From Bacillota bacterium (lineage in GTDB: Bacteria > Bacillota > Clostridia > Acetivibrionales > DSM-1351): a DNA stretch of 11,043 nt. The stretch spans positions 1-11,043 of the forward strand of contig JAEYNY010000032.1 of assembly GCA_023412275.1 (NCBI GenBank), read 5' to 3'. The position numbers and the translations under genes are program-made. Positions 1 to 7,003 of this stretch are shown here, in pieces (position 1 is the first letter of the stretch; every line of letters starts with the position of its first letter). The notes beneath the pieces are model-generated. The model made no database searches and was not told the origin of the DNA. It saw only the letters and a list, made by a program, of their open reading frames with translations.

Positions 1-31
1 CAATTATTTGTTTTCTTTTTAAAAAATTCAT
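1..31 (-). CDS. spoIIIAH: SpoIIIAH, N-terminal start only (cut by window edge)
   Basis: Only the first ten codons are inside the window, reading MNFLKRKQII. A perfect AGGAGG at 46-41 lies 9 nt upstream of the ATG. The short basic start leading into a hydrophobic stretch is what clostridial SpoIIIAH proteins begin with, and the position directly after spoIIIAG is the fixed place of spoIIIAH in the operon. SpoIIIAH is a mother-cell membrane protein whose outer domain binds forespore SpoIIQ and builds the ring of the sporulation channel. The identification rests mainly on gene order, because too few residues are visible for a domain call. Confidence 0.75.
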   Translation of the reverse strand, partial: MNFLKRKQII

Positions 32-157
32 TACATAGACCCTCCTAACAATCTTTTAGTTTATTGTTTCTCCTTGGCTTTTCACCTAAAGGATTTTTGC
101 TCGTCTCACACATTATGTATATTCATATATATTTAAGTTTATTTCTATTTTTAAAAA

Positions 158-778
158 TTAGTTTTTATTTCTCTCAAATACCTGTATCTTGTGGGAAGCT
201 ACTTCAAAAAGTGCCTCCGTAGCTTTTGCCAGACTACTTCTGACTTCTGCATCTCCGGCTCCGTCTGCAACTATAACAACACCCTTTACTTTTGGGAGCA
301 GTTCCTTTGTTATGTATGGTTTTTTTGTACCGTCGCTTTCTTCGAAAATAATGTTATTTTCCCTATCCGCCTGTTTAACTGACCTTGTACCTCCTTCCTT
401 GTCTTTCTACTGTGTGTCGCTTGTACTGTTTTTCGTGTTATAAGCCGGCACGGATTCATTACCGGAATAAAAAGTCACCATAACACTAACCTTACCTGCT
501 CCTTTAATTTGGGACAGGATAGCTTCCAGACTTTTTTCCATTTTATCCTTTGTTTCACCTTCCTTCTGACTTAATGTTTCCACAGCCTCTGTGCTGCTTT
601 TAGGCTGAGGAGTAACCTTCTCGTTTTTCTTTGTTGTGCCTTGAAAAAATACGCTGCCTGCAATGAGTAGAATTATTCCTATAATTGCAAATATTACGGT
701 ATTCTGAATTACTTTTTTACTCCCATCGGCAGTTATTCTTTTTTTCAGGTCCGTTATAAGCTTACTAAATTTATACAT
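158..778 (-). pseudogene. spoIIIAG: SpoIIIAG, interrupted by an in-frame amber codon
   Basis: SpoIIIAG is a single-pass mother-cell protein that forms the large ring of the SpoIIIA-SpoIIQ channel during engulfment. The reading frame starts at 778 (GGAGGG just upstream) and has a basic N-terminus, one membrane segment at about residues 24-46, a linker, and the first helix and strand of the ring-building domain (about 80-105). Codon 124 is TAG (409-407). The same frame then runs on without insertion or deletion for 82 codons to TAA at 160-158. The downstream part holds typical SpoIIIAG sequence: KGVVIVADGAGD followed by a helix and a closing strand ending KIQVFERNKN. The whole frame is 206 codons with TAG counted, close to the 229 residues of the B. 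subtilis protein. A 123-residue product would lose the second half of the ring domain. No in-frame ATG, GTG or TTG exists after the stop, so reinitiation cannot supply the rest. It could be a nonsense mutation, a sequencing error or a readthrough codon. Confidence 0.85.
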
Positions 779-834
779 TTATATTCCCTCCTGCACCATT
801 TATTCCGGAAAATTTATAGGTTATCCAAAAATAA

Positions 835-1476
835 TTAATTTACTGTAACAATAATACTGTCCTTTTTTATTTCAAAGGATTTATTGATAGTCTGTTTTAA
901 TTGTTCAGCTATTTTTTTACTTTCATCATCTGCAGGTGCTTCTGGTGTTTTGTCGTTTTTTCCCCTTACAAAGGGTAATGAAATATTAATTTTTTTAACA
1001 GGCATTACGGAATTAATTTTTACACTGTCCGACTGTTTTTTCCCCCGTTTTATCTGCAGATTAACTCTTGTTATTTCTCCAAATTTATTTGAAGAATAGT
1101 CTTCGTTGATTTCAATATCAGCTGTTGCCTGGGAAACGCCATCAACTTTTAGGGCTTGTTCTTGTATACTATTTATCACTTTTTCCTTGTACACCTGGGA
1201 TACCTGCTTCATCTGCTTGTCCTTTAACAGTTTACTGCTGGCTTCCAGCTCATTTTTATCAATGTACATGCTATCTGAAATCACATTCTGTCCAAGATCA
1301 AAATTTTTATTTTTAAGGGTTAAAATAGGGTTTATTACAGCAATCAACAAAATAAATCCGGCTATAAGACTTATTATTTTCTTTATTTTTCCTGAAGGCA
1401 TTATAATTTCAAATAAAACAAGAATGATTGTGATTGTTACAATGTTGATAATCCAGCTTCTTAAAAATTCAAGCAT
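835..1476 (-). CDS. spoIIIAF: Stage III sporulation protein AF
   Basis: A 213-residue protein with two membrane segments close together at the N-terminus (about residues 8-26 and 33-51) and a long, charged, soluble C-terminal half. This is the layout and length of SpoIIIAF (B. subtilis about 206 residues), a mother-cell membrane component of the SpoIIIA-SpoIIQ channel that has a ring-building-like outer domain. The start at 1476 is supported by GGGAGG, which lies in the last bases of spoIIIAE and the short 15-nt gap. It ends in TAA, and 56 nt separate it from spoIIIAG. The identification rests on the topology, the segment after the second membrane helix and, most strongly, the fixed position between AE and AG. 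Confidence 0.93.
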   Translation of the reverse strand: MLEFLRSWIINIVTITIILVLFEIIMPSGKIKKIISLIAGFILLIAVINPILTLKNKNFDLGQNVISDSMYIDKNELEASSKLLKDKQMKQVSQVYKEKVINSIQEQALKVDGVSQATADIEINEDYSSNKFGEITRVNLQIKRGKKQSDSVKINSVMPVKKINISLPFVRGKNDKTPEAPADDESKKIAEQLKQTINKSFEIKKDSIIVTVN

Positions 1477-1491
1477 TAGAAAAGCCCTCCC

Positions 1492-2685
1492 TTACCTTAT
1501 TGCTGCGGACATGTTAGTAGTACTTATTACAATTGTAATTGCTATTAGGAACATAACCGCTATAGCTGCCGTTACTCCTAATATATATGTCAATGAGCCT
1601 GACATATCGTTAAGGCAATTTGTAATCTTCTTATCTGATATAGGCTCTACAAATGCACAGGCCAGCTTGTACAACACAACCACTGCAAGAATTTTTAATA
1701 GCGGTGCAAGGCATATTAATAGGATTCCAATCATTGCAATAAGTCCTGATGCATTTTTAATTACAAGGGTACAACCTACAACAGTATCGGCTGCATCTGC
1801 CAGATACTTTCCTACTACCGGTATAAATGTTCCAAGTGCAAACTTTGCGGTCTTACTTGTCACCCCGTCTACCACTGCACCCATTGACCCCTGTATTGAT
1901 ACAATTGCTATAAATATTGTAAGGATAAGCCCAAGCCCCCAGGTACATATTTGTTTCATAAATCCTGCAAGCTTAGTTAATTGAATCTTATCGGAAATAT
2001 TATTAACTATGTTAAGTATGGTAATGAGAAAAATTAACGGGATGAAAAAATTTTTAATTGCTGTTGCTGCTATTTCAATCAACATCACCAGTACAGGTTG
2101 GAATACACCTGCCGAAGATATGCTTCCTGATGTTGCCAAAAGCGTAATTAGCAGTGGTATTATTGAATGCATAAATGACACCATACTATCAATAATATCC
2201 ATGCACATTTTCATAGCTGTACTGAAGCTAACCATCAATACTGAAACTAATACAATGTAGCATACGAAAAAAGCCATTTCACCCACACTTTCACTTAGAA
2301 ATGAATTTTGCAGGTTTTTCAGTATTGCGCAAATAATGCAAAGGATTATTATCTTTATTAATATGTCTGCATTTAAAAATACTTCTTTAAGAAGGTATCT
2401 GATTACTCTGTTAATAACTCCTGCAAAGCTGAATTTCAAATCACCTTTTGCGGCATCTGAAACAATTTTCCCGGGATCAAAATCCGGAAAGATTTCTTGC
2501 GAATCTCCCCCATAATACTTCCTTACATTGTCGCTGATACCTGAGTTATCCTTGAGCTGATCGTTAAGAATCTTTTCATTATCAGTACTTTCAGTATTTT
2601 GCTGCAATGTCTCTGCATGTATACAAAGTGGGGAGAAAACAGTTATAAGCAGTAAAAATGCAAATACAAGTTTTTTTAATTTCAT
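1492..2685 (-). CDS. spoIIIAE: Stage III sporulation protein AE
   Basis: SpoIIIAE is the large polytopic membrane protein of the SpoIIIA complex and is thought to be part of the transport core in the mother-cell membrane. An upstream ATG at 2718 would add 11 residues but has no usable ribosome binding site. The ATG at 2685 has GGAGG at 2700-2696, 10 nt away, and gives a 397-residue protein, matching the B. subtilis length of 399. From that start there is a signal peptide (MKLKK, a hydrophobic core, likely cleavage after IHA), a polar region of about 80 residues, then seven or so hydrophobic segments to the C-terminus. The gene ends in TAA, and spoIIIAF follows after 15 nt. The 58 nt before it lead back to spoIIIAD. 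Nothing in the frame looks damaged. Confidence 0.95.
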   Translation of the reverse strand: MKLKKLVFAFLLLITVFSPLCIHAETLQQNTESTDNEKILNDQLKDNSGISDNVRKYYGGDSQEIFPDFDPGKIVSDAAKGDLKFSFAGVINRVIRYLLKEVFLNADILIKIIILCIICAILKNLQNSFLSESVGEMAFFVCYIVLVSVLMVSFSTAMKMCMDIIDSMVSFMHSIIPLLITLLATSGSISSAGVFQPVLVMLIEIAATAIKNFFIPLIFLITILNIVNNISDKIQLTKLAGFMKQICTWGLGLILTIFIAIVSIQGSMGAVVDGVTSKTAKFALGTFIPVVGKYLADAADTVVGCTLVIKNASGLIAMIGILLICLAPLLKILAVVVLYKLACAFVEPISDKKITNCLNDMSGSLTYILGVTAAIAVMFLIAITIVISTTNMSAAIR

Positions 2686-2695
2686 TGGTAAAATT

Positions 2696-2700
2696 CCTCC
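2696..2700 (-). promoter_or_regulatory. Ribosome binding site that sets the spoIIIAE start
   Basis: GGAGG lies 10 nt before the ATG at 2685 and inside the longer possible reading frame. The ATG at 2718 has only a distant, weak AGG-like sequence, so the shorter form, which starts directly with a signal peptide, is preferred. Confidence 0.7.
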
Positions 2701-2743
2701 AAGGCTGAAAGCAGCCATTAACGTGATGTATTTCGGATACCTG

Positions 2744-3130
2744 CTATGGCATCAGTTTTACTACCAGGTCCAGGAGTGATGTTATTATTGGTACTGCCAG
2801 AACTACTATGGTAACCTTACCGGCAAGTTCTATTTTGGATGCAATTGACGATTCTCCTGCATCTTTGCAAACCTCTGCCCCAAATTCTGCTATGTATGCG
2901 ATTCCCACTATTTTAAGCAAAATAGCAATATATGTTGAGTCTATATCTGCCTTCTGACTGAAGGTTTTTATAAAATCTATGACTGCGGATAGCTTTACTG
3001 CTACAAGCATAAATATGAGAATACCGGTAATAATGCTCACCTGCAAAGCAAGCTCCGGTTTCTGTACCTTTATCACTGATGAAAGTGCTACCGCAACTAT
3101 ACCAATACAAACAATCTGAAGTATGTCCAT
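2744..3130 (-). CDS. spoIIIAD: Stage III sporulation protein AD
   Basis: A 128-residue, very hydrophobic protein with about four membrane segments, close to the 133 residues of B. subtilis SpoIIIAD. It starts MDILQIVCIGIV and contains the polar stretch FGAEVCKDAGESSIASKIE before the last hydrophobic region, which is characteristic of the family. SpoIIIAD and SpoIIIAC belong to the same small-membrane-protein family and act in the mother-cell membrane as part of the channel complex. A GAGGG about 10 nt before the ATG is the likely ribosome binding site. The gene ends in TAG. It lies 33 nt after spoIIIAC and before spoIIIAE, the usual order. Confidence 0.95.
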   Translation of the reverse strand: MDILQIVCIGIVAVALSSVIKVQKPELALQVSIITGILIFMLVAVKLSAVIDFIKTFSQKADIDSTYIAILLKIVGIAYIAEFGAEVCKDAGESSIASKIELAGKVTIVVLAVPIITSLLDLVVKLMP

Positions 3131-3163
3131 ATCATATGTACCCTCGTGTTCATAATGCTTTTG

Positions 3164-3358
3164 TTAAAACTGAAACATGGTTTTTACCGCTTCAAAAAGG
3201 CCCGCAATCTGTTTTGATACCATTAAAAGAACAACTACTATTCCTGCAAGGGTTGTCATCATAGCCTGTTCTTCCCTTCCACACCTGGTTAAAACCTGGT
3301 TCAATACCGAAACCAATATGCCTATTGCCGCAATTTTAAATATGAGATCTACTTCCAT
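3164..3358 (-). CDS. spoIIIAC: Stage III sporulation protein AC
   Basis: A 64-residue protein with two membrane segments, beginning MEVDLIFKIAAIGILVSVL and containing NQVLTRCGREEQAM between the helices. This is the recognisable hairpin of SpoIIIAC (68 residues in B. subtilis). A GGAGT sits just upstream of the ATG at 3358, and the gene starts 20 nt after the spoIIIAB stop. It is a small integral protein of the mother-cell side of the sporulation channel and is paralogous to the first half of SpoIIIAD. It ends in TAA. Confidence 0.95.
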   Translation of the reverse strand: MEVDLIFKIAAIGILVSVLNQVLTRCGREEQAMMTTLAGIVVVLLMVSKQIAGLFEAVKTMFQF

Positions 3359-3378
3359 GAAATTTCACTCCTTTGTAC

Positions 3379-3897
3379 CTAAAATAATACAACTACTATT
3401 GCTAATCCGCTTAATACACCAAGGCTTTTGTACATCTTTTCGTTTTTTTCTCTCATCTGCTCTGCTTTCATTTCCTGAAGTTTCAGTTGGGATGAGACAA
3501 GATTTATATTGTTTATCTGGCCTTCCAGATCTGAACTGCCAAGCATTTTACCAAAGGTAATCAAAATGGCCTTATCTTCCTTATTTAAACCCAGCTTCGA
3601 ATAAGTGTTTTCTACAGCCTTTTCCCACGCTGTATCTGCAGTTATTCCGGGTAAGGATAGGTTTTCAGCTGCTTCCTTGAAGAGCAATGAGGCATCAGTT
3701 TTGGAACTTGTATATATCCGTTCAAAGGACTGTGCCAACAAATTTGACAGATAGCTTATCTCATTTTCGAACATTTGCATCAATACCTGAAGCTCTCTTA
3801 GCACTTTGGGTCTTTTAGAGCAGTCAGCAGCCAGAGAAAAGCCCATAAGGCTAGTGGCACATATAAGGAGCGCCGAGCCGATAATTTTTATAATCAT
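3379..3897 (-). CDS. spoIIIAB: Stage III sporulation protein AB
   Basis: A 172-residue protein, nearly identical in length to B. subtilis SpoIIIAB (171). It has an N-terminal membrane segment (about residues 3-23), then the family's typical helical region with RPKVLRELQVLMQMFENEI, a long helix-rich middle, and a C-terminal hydrophobic segment ending VVVLF. The fold is like that of the GspF-type platform proteins of type II secretion systems, which fits a role beside the SpoIIIAA ATPase. The start at 3897 lies 15 nt after the spoIIIAA stop, with a modest AAAGGGG ribosome binding site. It ends in TAG. Confidence 0.95.
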   Translation of the reverse strand: MIIKIIGSALLICATSLMGFSLAADCSKRPKVLRELQVLMQMFENEISYLSNLLAQSFERIYTSSKTDASLLFKEAAENLSLPGITADTAWEKAVENTYSKLGLNKEDKAILITFGKMLGSSDLEGQINNINLVSSQLKLQEMKAEQMREKNEKMYKSLGVLSGLAIVVVLF

Positions 3898-3912
3898 TTT
3901 TGCAGCCCCTTT

Positions 3913-4884
3913 CTATGCTGACACCCTGTAAACCGGTATCATATCTGCATCTACAACTTCTTCAAGTGTGCCGGGCCCGCTTCTGGAACTTAGTACTATG
4001 TACCTTTCAAAAGCTCCGGATTTAATTAAAGAAAGGAGTTCATCCCTCATTTTTAGCTCTGTTATGTTGTAGCCGTGTGCTGACGCTATTATTTTTATAC
4101 CTGAATTTAGTACTTTCAGAATAGCCTCCCTATCGCCATGAGTCCCAATCTCATCCGTAATTATTATTCCGGGGGACATGCTTCTCAAAAGCATTTCCAT
4201 CCCCAATACTTTCGGACAACCGTCCAAAACATCGGTTCTATACCCTACATCATTCTGAGGAACACCTTTGCAGCATGCAGCTATTTCAGACCTTTCATCA
4301 ACTATTCCCACCTTCATACCATTAAAATCGTACTCTGGCTCACCGTTGCTCAATATTCTGGATAAATCCCTAAGCATAGTAGTTTTTCCGCATTGAGGAG
4401 GCCCAATGATAAGTGTGTTATAAATATCAGAGTTGTTTTTTATTATGTATTTTATTATATTTTTTGCACAACCCTTTACCTCTTTTGCTATACGGATATT
4501 TAGACCGTTGAAATCCTTTATATTTCTGATTTTGCCTTCTTGCAATACAACCTTTCCGCTGAGTCCTATTCTATGTCCCCCTCGTAAAGTTATATAACCT
4601 GATTTTATTTCGTCCTGAAAAGCGTAAATTGAATTTTCACTCATAAGTTCCAAAGTTTTTACTATTTCTCGTTGATCTACTAAATAAGCCTCGCTGAACG
4701 AACGTGTTAACTGCCCATTTCGTGTGACAAACCAGTCATTTTTTTTATAGAATACCATTAAGGGTTTTCCTGCCCGCAATCGTATTTCTTCCATATTGTT
4801 TAAATCATCAGCATAAATTTTTTGGATAACTTCCCTGATACTGGGAATGAGGAAAGGCAATATTTCTAATTGTACGTTAGTCAT
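3913..4884 (-). CDS. spoIIIAA: Stage III sporulation protein AA, secretion-type ATPase
   Basis: The 323-residue cytoplasmic ATPase of the SpoIIIA channel, related to type II/IV secretion ATPases and thought to power the complex from the mother cell. The Walker A motif GPPQCGKTT is at residues 161-169, the conserved VDERSEIAAC at 195-204, and the Walker B region IIITDEIG at 240-247. The N-terminal part holds EEIRLRAGKP (32-41) and the GGHRIGLSG loop (102-110), both typical of SpoIIIAA. B. subtilis SpoIIIAA is 307 residues, so the gene is full length. AAGGAG ends about 10 nt before the ATG at 4884. It is the first gene of the operon, is preceded by a candidate sigma-E promoter, and ends in TAG. 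Confidence 0.97.
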   Translation of the reverse strand: MTNVQLEILPFLIPSIREVIQKIYADDLNNMEEIRLRAGKPLMVFYKKNDWFVTRNGQLTRSFSEAYLVDQREIVKTLELMSENSIYAFQDEIKSGYITLRGGHRIGLSGKVVLQEGKIRNIKDFNGLNIRIAKEVKGCAKNIIKYIIKNNSDIYNTLIIGPPQCGKTTMLRDLSRILSNGEPEYDFNGMKVGIVDERSEIAACCKGVPQNDVGYRTDVLDGCPKVLGMEMLLRSMSPGIIITDEIGTHGDREAILKVLNSGIKIIASAHGYNITELKMRDELLSLIKSGAFERYIVLSSRSGPGTLEEVVDADMIPVYRVSA

Positions 4885-4912
4885 GCGTTAATCACTCCTT
4901 GCTTTTCTTTAG

Positions 4913-4930
4913 TTAACACCCTCGTGTTAA
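4913..4930 (-). repeat. Short perfect inverted repeat in the spoIIIAA leader
   Basis: TTAACAC and GTGTTAA form a perfect 7-bp stem around a 4-nt loop, which reads GAGG on the mRNA strand. It ends about 13 nt before the ribosome binding site of spoIIIAA, downstream of the candidate promoter. It could be an RNA hairpin near the start of the message or a binding site for a regulator. No T-run follows on the minus strand, so it is not a terminator. Confidence 0.5.
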
Positions 4931-4969
4931 GTAGCTGCTTGAATTTCATATAAGAAATTTATTTATTTA

Positions 4970-4998
4970 TATATATTAGGCTTTGTCCAACATTATGA
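4970..4998 (-). promoter_or_regulatory. Candidate sigma-E promoter of the spoIIIA operon
   Basis: TCATAAT (4998-4992) resembles the sigma-E -35 element (TCATATT), and after 14 nt AATATATA (4977-4970) resembles the -10 (CATACAAT) in its ATA-A core. Spacing is right for sigma-E, the mother-cell factor known to drive spoIIIA in B. subtilis. It lies about 85 nt before the spoIIIAA start. The -10 match is only partial and the region is rich in AT repeats, so this remains a prediction. Confidence 0.45.
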
Positions 4999-5083
4999 CA
5001 AAAATAAAAAAAGGAATAAAAAAACACCCCACAATACCATTTTTTGGCTAATCGGATGTCTTATTGATTTATATAATTTTCTA
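4999..5083. other. Gap between permease gene and spoIIIA promoter, no clear terminator
   Basis: On the minus strand this stretch holds two T-rich runs but no stable stem in front of them. The best candidate, CCA/TGG around an A-rich loop near 5038-5047, is only three or four base pairs. I see no gene and no convincing intrinsic terminator for the upstream ABC operon. Confidence 0.5.
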
Positions 5084-5908
5084 CTATTTTAATGAAACTT
5101 TTTTATTCATAATGTGACCGGTAATATAGAAGAGTACACATACCATTATCACATCGAATGTATATCCTCCCAGACCAATAACCATATTTGAAGGATTTTG
5201 GTTGTTTACGTTATCTATTAAAAATCCAACCATATTTTTAGCAGTTAAAGAGATATCAAAACCGCCTGTCAGGCTGACGGAAAGTGAAAAAGGAATTATT
5301 ATGGTTAGTATAGTCTCAACTATCCTGAGTACTACATTTGTAACCAGAAATAATAGTATTGAGGCCCCTGCCGCTCCGATATTATGAAATCTAGGACGAT
5401 TTGCCAAGGTTATTGAAAAGTAAATCTGGCTCATCAAATACAGTATTGCTAAACATACCATAGGTATAATTACGAATATATAATTTTCCATACCATATCT
5501 TTGGATTTCATCCAAAGCGGAGGACCACACATTCACATCTACACCCAATCCATACAATCCAACAAAGAAAGCTCCCAGACAAACCAGAGCACTCAGTATC
5601 ATCCAAACAAATGATACTATTGCCTTTGAAACAAGATGAAGGTGAGGTTTTAATGGTAATGTAAAACTTAAGTATCCTTCATTTGAGTATAAGTTTTTAT
5701 AAAATCTCATACATATTACTACCAGTGTAACAACAAATACTGCAATCCCAACTAATAGCAGCAGCACTGAAGATGTTATCTTGAACCATCCCAACTCCAG
5801 TTTTCCGGCAAGCAGGGATAAACCCACCAGAACTGCTGTTATTAAATAAAAGAAAGGTATTATTCTTGATGTATCTTTAATTTCGTATTTGAATAATTTT
5901 CCTAACAT
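5084..5908 (-). CDS. ABC-2-type transporter permease subunit
   Basis: A 274-residue integral membrane protein with about six hydrophobic segments. It begins with the short amphipathic MLGKLFKYEIKDTSRI leader seen in many clostridial ABC-2-like permeases, followed by the first membrane helix. Its start overlaps the ATPase stop by 7 nt (ATGTTAG) and has AGGAGG 7 nt upstream, so the two are translationally coupled and almost certainly form one transporter. In YtrA-controlled operons such transporters are usually linked to export of, or defence against, cell-envelope-active compounds; the substrate cannot be read from the sequence. The gene ends in TAG and is the last in its operon. Confidence 0.88.
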   Translation of the reverse strand: MLGKLFKYEIKDTSRIIPFFYLITAVLVGLSLLAGKLELGWFKITSSVLLLLVGIAVFVVTLVVICMRFYKNLYSNEGYLSFTLPLKPHLHLVSKAIVSFVWMILSALVCLGAFFVGLYGLGVDVNVWSSALDEIQRYGMENYIFVIIPMVCLAILYLMSQIYFSITLANRPRFHNIGAAGASILLFLVTNVVLRIVETILTIIIPFSLSVSLTGGFDISLTAKNMVGFLIDNVNNQNPSNMVIGLGGYTFDVIMVCVLFYITGHIMNKKVSLK

Positions 5909-6600
5909 TTGAACACCTCCTCAAAAAGTTCTTCAACAGATTTACCATTCTTCTCACGAATATTATCAACAGTATCATCTATCAGAATTCTCTTTTCTCC
6001 CACCATGATTACCCTATCAAATATTCTTTCAACATCGTTTATCAGATGAGTTGAAAGAAGTACTACTGAATCTTCAGAATAATTGTTCAGAATTATATCA
6101 AGCATTGCTTTACGTGAAGCGGGATCAAGTCCTCCCAAAGGTTCATCCAGTAAATATACCTTTGCCTTTCTTGACATTACAAGAATGAGCTGAACTTTTT
6201 CCTGCATACCTTTTGACATGCTTTTTATCTTTTGATTTGGATCAAGCTTGAATTGGGAAAGCATTTTCGATGCCTTCTCACGGTCAAAGTCGGAATAAAA
6301 ATCTTCAAAGAAGTCCAGAGCGTCCTTAGCTCTTAAGTTATCACCAAGATATGTTTTTTCAGGTAAATAGGAAACAATGGATTTTGTGTACTCACCAGGC
6401 ACTCTTCCATCAATCAGTACCTGTCCTTCATAATCTTGTATAAGCCCTGCAATTATCTTGATCATTGATGTCTTACCGCATCCGTTTGGTCCCAGCAAAC
6501 CTACTATTGTCCCACTTTCTAAGGATAGAGACACATTTTCCAGAACCTTTCTGGCCCCATAAGACTTATGTAGTGCGTTTATTTCAATTATATTACTCAT
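5902..6600 (-). CDS. ABC transporter ATP-binding protein (YtrB-like)
   Basis: A 232-residue ABC ATPase that would energise the membrane protein encoded directly after it. Walker A is GPNGCGKT (37-44), Walker B is VYLLDEP (148-154) followed by the D-loop GGLDP, and the switch histidine is in STHL (H185). The signature motif is MSKGMQEK (128-135) instead of LSGGQ, and the Q-loop region reads YLPE. Both variants are common in the YtrB/EcsA-like subfamily, so they do not suggest loss of function. An in-frame ATG at 6621 would add seven residues, but AGGAGG at 6614-6609 lies 8 nt before the ATG at 6600, which I prefer. This start overlaps the GntR gene's stop by 8 nt (ATGAGTAA), indicating coupled translation. 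Confidence 0.93.
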   Translation of the reverse strand: MSNIIEINALHKSYGARKVLENVSLSLESGTIVGLLGPNGCGKTSMIKIIAGLIQDYEGQVLIDGRVPGEYTKSIVSYLPEKTYLGDNLRAKDALDFFEDFYSDFDREKASKMLSQFKLDPNQKIKSMSKGMQEKVQLILVMSRKAKVYLLDEPLGGLDPASRKAMLDIILNNYSEDSVVLLSTHLINDVERIFDRVIMVGEKRILIDDTVDNIREKNGKSVEELFEEVFKC

Positions 6601-6982
6601 TTTTAATACCTCCTTTTTCAATATCAGCCAATCTGCTCGATACTACATATATTATTTCTTCTTTCGTATAACCAAGTTTCTTCATCAGGTTGTAATAATT
6701 CCCGGTGTATTCTTCAGCCATCTCATCCCGTGCTTTTTTTATTTTTTCCTCGTCCTGAGAAACATACCTTCCCGATGTTCTTTCTGCATACAGCAAACCC
6801 TCTCTTTCAAGTTCTGATAAGGCCTTCTGCATGGTATTGGGATTAACTGAAAACTCTAAAGCCAGTTCTCTGACAGATTGAAGCCTTTGCCCTGCTTCCC
6901 ATACTCCTGAAACAATCTTTAGCTTAACTTCATTCATTATTTGAATATATATGGGAATATTAGATGAAAAATCATTTGCCAT
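6593..6982 (-). CDS. GntR-family transcriptional regulator, YtrA type
   Basis: A 129-residue DNA-binding regulator. Residues 1-75 form the GntR winged helix: PIYIQIMNEVKLKIVSGVW, then the RLQSVRELALEF and NPNTMQKALSELEREGLL recognition segment and the wing TSGRYV. The C-terminal part is only about 50 residues and helical, the short dimerisation tail that defines the YtrA subfamily. The gene starts at 6982 with a G-rich ribosome binding site (GGGGAGGTG) and overlaps the ABC ATPase gene by 8 nt. YtrA-type regulators normally repress the operon that encodes them and a neighbouring ABC transporter. The large inverted repeat over the promoter at 7430-7469 is the obvious target. What relieves repression is unknown. 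Confidence 0.93.
   Translation of the reverse strand: MANDFSSNIPIYIQIMNEVKLKIVSGVWEAGQRLQSVRELALEFSVNPNTMQKALSELEREGLLYAERTSGRYVSQDEEKIKKARDEMAEEYTGNYYNLMKKLGYTKEEIIYVVSSRLADIEKGGIKNE
6609..6614 (-). promoter_or_regulatory. Ribosome binding site that sets the ABC ATPase start
   Basis: AGGAGG lies inside the end of the GntR gene, 8 nt before the ATG at 6600. The alternative ATG at 6621 lies upstream of this site and has none of its own. Confidence 0.75.
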
Positions 6983-7003
6983 CAGACCACCTCCCCCTTA
7001 CAG

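Noticed and set aside
45..113. A 22-residue minus-strand reading frame between spoIIIAG and spoIIIAH
   Set aside because: It has no ribosome binding site before its ATG, overlaps the AGGAGG of spoIIIAH, and resembles no family I know.
158..409. A frameshift as the cause of the short spoIIIAG frame
   Set aside because: The distance from TAG to the final TAA is an exact multiple of three and the SpoIIIAG-like sequence continues in the same frame, so the interruption is a single stop codon, not an insertion or deletion.
1106..1984. A 292-residue plus-strand reading frame
   Set aside because: It lies opposite spoIIIAE and spoIIIAF, has no ribosome binding site, and its hydrophobic make-up is the mirror of the membrane genes on the other strand.
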